Assembly (NCBI RefSeq): GCF_006974125.1 | Contig: NZ_CP037858.1 | Location: forward strand, 372,001-436,000 | Source of the DNA: Stenotrophomonas maltophilia | GTDB taxonomy: Bacteria; Pseudomonadota; Gammaproteobacteria; Xanthomonadales; Xanthomonadaceae | Length of the DNA: 64,000 bases | Direction: 5' to 3' | Shown here: positions 62,901 to 64,000 of the stretch, in pieces | Numbering within the stretch: position 1 is the stretch's first letter | Layout: the number at the start of each line of letters is the position of its first letter | Notes under the pieces: model-generated | Told to the model about the DNA's origin: nothing | The model's input: the letters and a program-made list of their open reading frames with translations, nothing else | The model's database searches: none | Program-made: the position numbers and the translations under genes

Positions 62901-63382
62901 ATGCTGACCTGGACCCGGCCATCGGCCCCTTGCGACTGGATGGCTTCACGCGCGTTGATCCAGCCGCGCGTGAGTGGGTTCTCGTCCGCCTTCAGGCCGT
63001 CCTTGCCCAGGCCGTCGGCGATCACCAAGCCACCGTCGCGGCGCACCTGCCGGGCCTGCTCCTGCAGGCGCTGCTGCAGGGCGATCGCCTGCGCTGCGGT
63101 GCCGAGGTTGTCGATCGATTGCTGCAGCTTCTGCCGCGCCGCGTCCTGCTGCTGTGCCGGCAGCTGGAACTGGATCGGCACGCCATTGGGCATGCGCCCG
63201 CTCTGTGCCGCTGCCCCCTGGGCCGCACCGCGATCGGCGAACCATGCCGGGCTGAATGCCTGCTGCGCCTGGCTGGCCGGAGCAACGACAGAGCCCAACG
63301 CCACCGCAATGGCCCAAGCCATCGGGTGATTGCGGCGCAGCAGCGCGGCCGGACGAACAGCGGACGTGAGCGGGTGCGACAT
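50990..63382 (-). CDS. giant filamentous-hemagglutinin-type exoprotein (TpsA, DUF3739 class)
   Basis: This is a 4130-residue two-partner secretion exoprotein. It has a long signal region (about residues 1-40, hydrophobic AWAIAVALGSVVAPASQA), a TPS secretion domain (about 110-400, AILNWETFNVGGNTTLNFLQ and FVANRNGVVFGNNSQVNV), and a very long beta-helix of FHA-like repeats (GRxxLxAGxxL patterns). The DUF3739-type C-terminal region (about 3800-4130) has GDVDLVAPLGTIDAGEAGIRV and ends in a basic tail. Residues about 2980-3067 hold two tandem copies of a block (GSMDxxGD...GMxExxFCAxxxYC) with paired cysteines, rare in FHA stalks. Its transporter is encoded to the left. Size and neighbours match PdtA of P. 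aeruginosa, a phosphate-depletion adhesin. The stop lies in a GTAG tetramer. Confidence 0.92.
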   Translation of the reverse strand: MSHPLTSAVRPAALLRRNHPMAWAIAVALGSVVAPASQAQQAFSPAWFADRGAAQGAAAQSGRMPNGVPIQFQLPAQQQDAARQKLQQSIDNLGTAAQAIALQQRLQEQARQVRRDGGLVIADGLGKDGLKADENPLTRGWINAREAIQSQGADGRVQVSIEQTADKAILNWETFNVGGNTTLNFLQNPDWAVLNRVNDPNARPSQILGQLKASGTVFVANRNGVVFGNNSQVNVRNLVAAATRISDAQFRDNGLYSADASTASLTDAFGKVMVEQGARISTHEPTTATRGGGYVLLAGHSVENAGQIETRKGQAQLAAGDSFVIRRGVGTAQNTASTTRGNEVAPRFIADSSAGSVRNSGLIQAREGDITLAGRAVEQAGVAVATTTLNQRGTVHLLNSASDTKGSVTLATGSTTAVLIEDDGKSTVLDSQRDAVIKESAEQDALRGRSNSGTFDNLSRLQDRRDQSRIEVVSGGDVDFQAGSLAVATGGQVIADAARRSYVGDGARVDVSGAVGVQVAMESNNVKVKVQGNELRDSPDNRDSGKLISSEVWIDRRLLTHVAAGTGGHEGERWYAGGGLLEVGGYLDNQGHSIGEWAAQGGTVQLAGKDVVSHAGSRINLAGGSLDVQSGAIQQSWLRGRDGQLYRLDDAPAEMLYDGLYKGFEVKQERWGVTESFRNPLIAPDQRVDNGYTVGRDAGRLLVSAPTAVLDGQVDTQTFQGAQQVRRPDQALDGYAQAQTAVARNAQLWVGRYDSTGRTGRTGLFDSQIRVGTPAATATDWTLQAPIDEARRNTVWLDGSRLSAQQWGRLDLATSATVDLQGMLQLQDGGQLALLGSQVNFAGDVRIAGGQVRAGNLLDVLATTTALLVQGRSAVRIGEGARIDVGGGWSNALTQPGEGARQAWIDGGSVELQNSHDVVLGDGAAILADAGGLIDAKGKGQIGKGGSASLTASSAKVSADGSGRVVLGEGSHFSGRGGSGRGSFSLASGGRVQIGEGGADDAALKLQASLFSSGFGSYDINGHQGLTVADGTQLVVAAPGLRMTDAARRAGSAAEALEAWDAPLYTADPISGRVSQRAGASVTLRSGRNAEGGDVQIGKGALVAVDPGQSVALLGNSSIDVRGTVRALGGRITLNEAFTPIGLYAGQPNGRTWRISEGAELDVRGTSVALADASGRLQGKVQGGGRIEIGGPLDWEAANAVVRAPDAFVVVEQGARLLATGTSATLDVDGQGRTQVDSDGGSIALRSANGLYLEGVLDARAGGQGARGGTLGVAFVGGVYGENVDKDKKDVLASRAILLSQQTADPSRQGGRLEYGHAPLSVQQIQAGGFEHLSLLGDIRASGDVDLRMGQSLRLHGIQANALGLLPDAAQGSRVSLAAPYLRLAQGTGPQVSADRLSLPGVAAMAIGRGHALSVQADLLDIRDVNWLAGFDQASLHSSGDIRFLAPGAVRAQESSVLVPGSMDVHAARLYPTLRANGRLMAGASATDLGTRLSGWVNPDAVLRISNSGGAALPPPDSAFGSLALLGATVQQGGTVQAPWGQILIGGSQSGRSSAGRVELLPGSVTSISGAGLSLPFGGTVDGVTWRFSGADFDLSGPGGISNPIGVTITANVVDAAPGSVLDVSGGGELNGGAFVAGRGGSVDVLRAALADANPRYGFSQSGSAVYAIMPGRAQVPAPAGMADGTADPRIGQQITVPAGVPGLPAGTYTLLPASYALQSGAFRVEVGATGATGVGQPLSTGTGSWRLSGHQGQGLGGSTSPLLTDMVVTPAEVVRRHSGYNETSYNAFVQGTAERRGEPMRWRPLDAGNVNLVLGDGAGRTGTAAVAFAGLARFNPGSAQGRDGILSVNLTTAIGRDLEVIGKDGAAATGPGATITDAALNAFRPATLLIGGSFSRAALASSSITGNARSVVLRSGVTLAAQEVLVSAAFGGSGILLEQGASIDTLSAATVSRAGETVEPYFARGGLLAVSNRRLNVVTTSDSSSAGPVAIDLGGCQQDCTGQARLVSDGSITIATDGALNIRDGVSYGTRQLGLGMSALNLGTAEAIAAAAATGGLPQGMTMNQQVLQQLLRGNTAIGAPAMDTLSLSARDSINVFGSVDLDTRDAVTGRSSLRSLVLGAPAIHGYGSADDRARIFADTLVWDGTLAVDQVPGSSQAQGPGEAMVGRLGSGQLDMVTRTLTLGRAPFTRPSSEVAADRQVLGFAGVNLSASERMVFSAKGSLDVYQSQGGYVTGQGWQYSGGALDINTPLLTGDAAARLAVRSGATLRVQGAGATPGSDALGAELSLKADRIVLDSRIALASGRLDAAAQNGLTVGANALLDLAGRKVSLFDVDKYSWGGDVLLSSAAGDIHTDAASRIDLSARDNRGGRLTVTALGELGGRVDLAGSVLGSASGRYDAGGTMVPFDAGEAVIRARQLQDFTGLNMRLTAGGVTGGRTFQLAEGDLRVGDEVKARNVDISVDRGSLRVDGRIDASGEQVGSIRLSARDGLRVDGTLDAHGSGLRVDSYGKIIDSPNRAMIELTSTQGELVLGNAAGMDLRAGSGVALGKAAGQNDGRARGTIKLNVPRVGGDDAAINVAAGVRIAGAGDIQVNGFRTYDNAPQTSAPDVHGYRPQMINQRWLDTVVDPDSSAWFNAAFANTDLQQRIAALGEHHLRPGVQVVARKGADNPRGDLVVAGDIDLSGYRYGPQSNRNDPARRGFGESAALVLRAEGDINVYGSINDGFAPPPANPDESGWVLVQGRSLNSANTAFGGDLVVPGEGVQLQPGTEFQQGARLNYDLPFRAISLPAGTVLPAAMVLSGELLLPAGTVLGAAVIHGGQVIAAGTVLAQPITLGTGDQLGAGFRLRSEAPMAAQLWPANVPLPARLTLATALNLRAGSLIPTMTKVVLAGGEPVKLRPADAAGNQGRNWALASMLPEGTTSWDLTAVAGADADAADPRTRRWGGEGSIVLADSHYATIGTATTTTEWKGDRVVSVDGSMDWAGDDSLVGKPAKEVAEFFGMSEDDFCAAGPYCGPAPRLVDKQGSMDFWGDETYVGTSAKDFAEMMGMTEEAFCATVGYCYGGGTLTEVTTYGKRLGTPAWSVLRTGKGDLELLAARDVHMRSAFGVYTAGAPTALGDGKDAAFNPGRSAAPGSASLLGPNLVPGAYDAALANYQAWYPDHGGNLRIEAGRDIIGDVWSARAESGTPDRDPADHASAAVGNWLWRQGTSAAAGVQPTATSWWINFGTYSAVQGGPNKSPRMVGFTGFGTLGGGNLAIEAGRDAGVRDPMGNALGFFAAPHSSAVVAAVGSTGRVSDGELHLTGGGDLSVRTGGALNPGLRASSLQPSDYQQDLDLNGALVNLRGSARVDAARIGGLTATLNSYSSLEPYKVSSAVAMGGPVVLLGDATAQLQARGDLVLGGAADPGRVPVANYTDMLLDNGRHASGTSWFSLWTANTALDLFSAGGGLAPSLAGTMHFTGSNLRAEQVRVTGAMDRLNYWLYPSRFSAVAASGDISLPRLEGVQETDRTTQDVLLLAPSASGRLDILAGGSIFSTKHGLQVTRSGADVRLPGPFDPAFIAMDASGATVRSNVSVDATGASVQASLPLFAFGPNTPLAGSLVWQPTAISRFYAAAGDISSLTVGSQRTLDLSSAGAGRSVVNWYEAGAPVQLRAGRDVLESDVTSLNTTGTDISMISAGRDIVRSSMTVAGPGNAEVSAGRQLRQEEAGSIVSLGGIVQGDTRPGASIALTAGNQHIDFDAVRTRYLDPANQADPEQSLASQPGKAVKIYDRELKQWLQQRFGRTADGAEALALFDALPKEQQRIFLRQVYYAELREGGREYTDAQGPRFGSYLRGREAIATLMPDKDASGATIDRTGDILMYGGSGVRTEAGGNIELMAPGGRIVVGVQGVVPPASAGLVTQGQGDVRLFSQDSVLLGLSRVMTTFGGDILAWSEQGDINAGRGSRTSLLYTPPRRLYDTWGNVILSPQAPASGAGIATLNPIAEVPPGDVDLVAPLGTIDAGEAGIRVSGNINLAALQVLNAANIQVQGESKGLPVLATVNVNALASASAAANSASQAAQDVMRKSQDDARRNQPSVISVQILGFGSGTSSIAPPARGDTANSGYDANSAFQFPQASRDEGKQRR

Positions 63383-63470
63383 CGGGACCTCGGCAATCGG
63401 GTGGGCCGCGGCGGCGGCAGCAATCGGAAGGCACGTGCAACGCGTGCCCTGCCCTTGATAGACGGTCTAC

Positions 63471-63488
63471 GTGACGTGAAGCCGACAG
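63471..63488 (-). promoter_or_regulatory. Pho-box-like element upstream of the TpsA gene
   Basis: On the minus strand, CTGTCGGCTTCACGTCAC contains two heptamers 11 bp apart, 5/7 and 5/7 matches to CTGTCAY. It lies 89 bp upstream of the TpsA start, between it and the terminator of the preceding gene. PhoB control fits the locus; the match is moderate. Confidence 0.4.
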
Positions 63489-63528
63489 GAATCTGCGGTC
63501 CCCACAGGCGACTGACCAGGGAAACGAA

Positions 63529-63553
63529 GACGCCGGCCCAAAGGGCCGGCGTC
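63529..63553 (-). terminator. Rho-independent-type terminator after the phosphate-binding protein gene
   Basis: A perfect 11-bp stem GACGCCGGCCC/GGGCCGGCGTC with a TTT loop is followed on the minus strand by TTCGTTT. It begins about 32 bases after the stop codon of the gene at the right edge and separates it from the TpsA gene. Confidence 0.85.
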
Positions 63554-63584
63554 GGGTCAAACAGATATCAGCAAGCGGTCGCGA

Positions 63585-64000
63585 TTACAGCGGGCGACCG
63601 ATGTTGGCGCAGGTGCTCGGGTTGTTCAGCGCTGCAGCGTTGCCGGCCAGCACGAAGCGGGCACGGATGGCTTCACGCCAGGTCTTGGTCAGCGGGATGA
63701 AGCCGTGGGCACGGACGGCGGCATCGTTGGTGCCGTTGGTGCCGGCGTTGTAGTGGTTCATCAGGAAACCACGCAGGCTGTTGGCAACCGCGGTGGCCTT
63801 GTAGCACTGGCCGAACACCAGGTTGGTGTAACCGGCGATCGGGTAGCCATTGGCCGGATTGCCGAACACCGGCACCCACTTGGCCGGGTCGCTGGCGTCG
63901 GCACCGGACGGCGGAGCTGCGGATTCCAGGGTAGCCTGCACGTCCACTTCGTTCGGCGAATAGCCCTTCACCTTGGCGACCTTGGTCGCATCGCTCAGGG
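63585..64000 (-). CDS. PstS/DING-type substrate-binding protein (5' part outside window)
   Basis: This is the C-terminal 138 residues of a phosphate-binding-like protein; the frame stays open to the right edge, so the N-terminus is not seen. Features are the hinge/ligand block WVPVFGNPANGYPIAGYTNLVFGQCYKA, then LRGFLMNHYNAGTNGTNDAAVRAHGFIPLTKTWREAIRARF, and a C-terminal STCANIGRPL. The two Cys could form a disulfide, as in secreted DING proteins. In P. aeruginosa such proteins are made in phosphate starvation and exported by the Hxc type II system beside the pdt genes. A strong terminator follows. The context with Pho boxes and pseudopilins supports the same role. Confidence 0.82.
   Translation of the reverse strand, partial: LSDATKVAKVKGYSPNEVDVQATLESAAPPSGADASDPAKWVPVFGNPANGYPIAGYTNLVFGQCYKATAVANSLRGFLMNHYNAGTNGTNDAAVRAHGFIPLTKTWREAIRARFVLAGNAAALNNPSTCANIGRPL

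Overview
The window looks like a chromosomal segment of a Stenotrophomonas species, most likely the S. maltophilia group. The DNA is GC-rich, the gene set is xanthomonad-like, and the spacers are full of short GTAG-headed hairpins (for example a GTAG head followed by a GATCCACG/CGTGGAT stem) that match the SMAG repeat family of that genus. The organism assignment is inference; the repeats and genes are seen directly.

Left part (1-23 kb). A cut two-component pair opens the window, followed by a LysR regulator divergent from an SDR oxidoreductase. A czcCBA-type metal efflux operon then diverges from its own response regulator/TctE-like kinase pair; the shared 62-bp promoter carries four CTTGC boxes at exact 11-bp spacing. 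Next come a GH92 alpha-mannosidase, a frameshifted autotransporter, a host-attachment-family protein, a ProP-like transporter, a small FG-GAP-like secreted protein, a zeta-toxin/Phd-antitoxin pair with a palindromic operator, and a single-domain response regulator/HWE-kinase pair.

Metal and heme acquisition island (23.3-37.3 kb). On the minus strand an ECF sigma factor, a FecR anti-sigma factor, an STN-containing TonB receptor, a Slam-dependent hemophilin-like protein and a Slam outer-membrane translocator follow one another. This is a complete type XI-style secretion/uptake locus under its own surface-signalling circuit. Divergent from it, a plus-strand operon encodes a second TonB receptor, an exported membrane-anchored CobN-like chelatase, a MotA/TolQ/ExbB channel protein and a DUF2149 protein. 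An 18-bp element resembling a Zur box lies just upstream of that operon, so it may answer to zinc. The arrangement recalls both the Zur-controlled PA1922-PA1925 operon of Pseudomonas and the hmu loci of Bacteroidetes.

Stress cluster (37.4-41.3 kb). A LysR regulator is divergent from pirin, two tandem isochorismatase-fold hydrolases and an OsmC-family protein.

Phosphate-type two-partner secretion locus (41.3-64 kb). A minus-strand operon encodes a TpsB transporter, an ExbB fused to DUF2341/LamG domains, ExbD, TonB, a porin and an orphan Phd-like protein. It is divergent from a small secreted protein, with overlapping Pho-box-like sequences between them. A GspC-like protein and gspHIJ pseudopilins follow, then a 4130-residue TpsA exoprotein, then the C-terminal part of a PstS/DING-type phosphate-binding protein. 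The gene content matches the phosphate-starvation pdtA/pdtB-exbB2/D2-phdA region next to the hxc type II secretion genes of P. aeruginosa.

A recurring structural theme is that at least seven genes end in a TAG stop codon formed by the GTAG head of a SMAG-type repeat.
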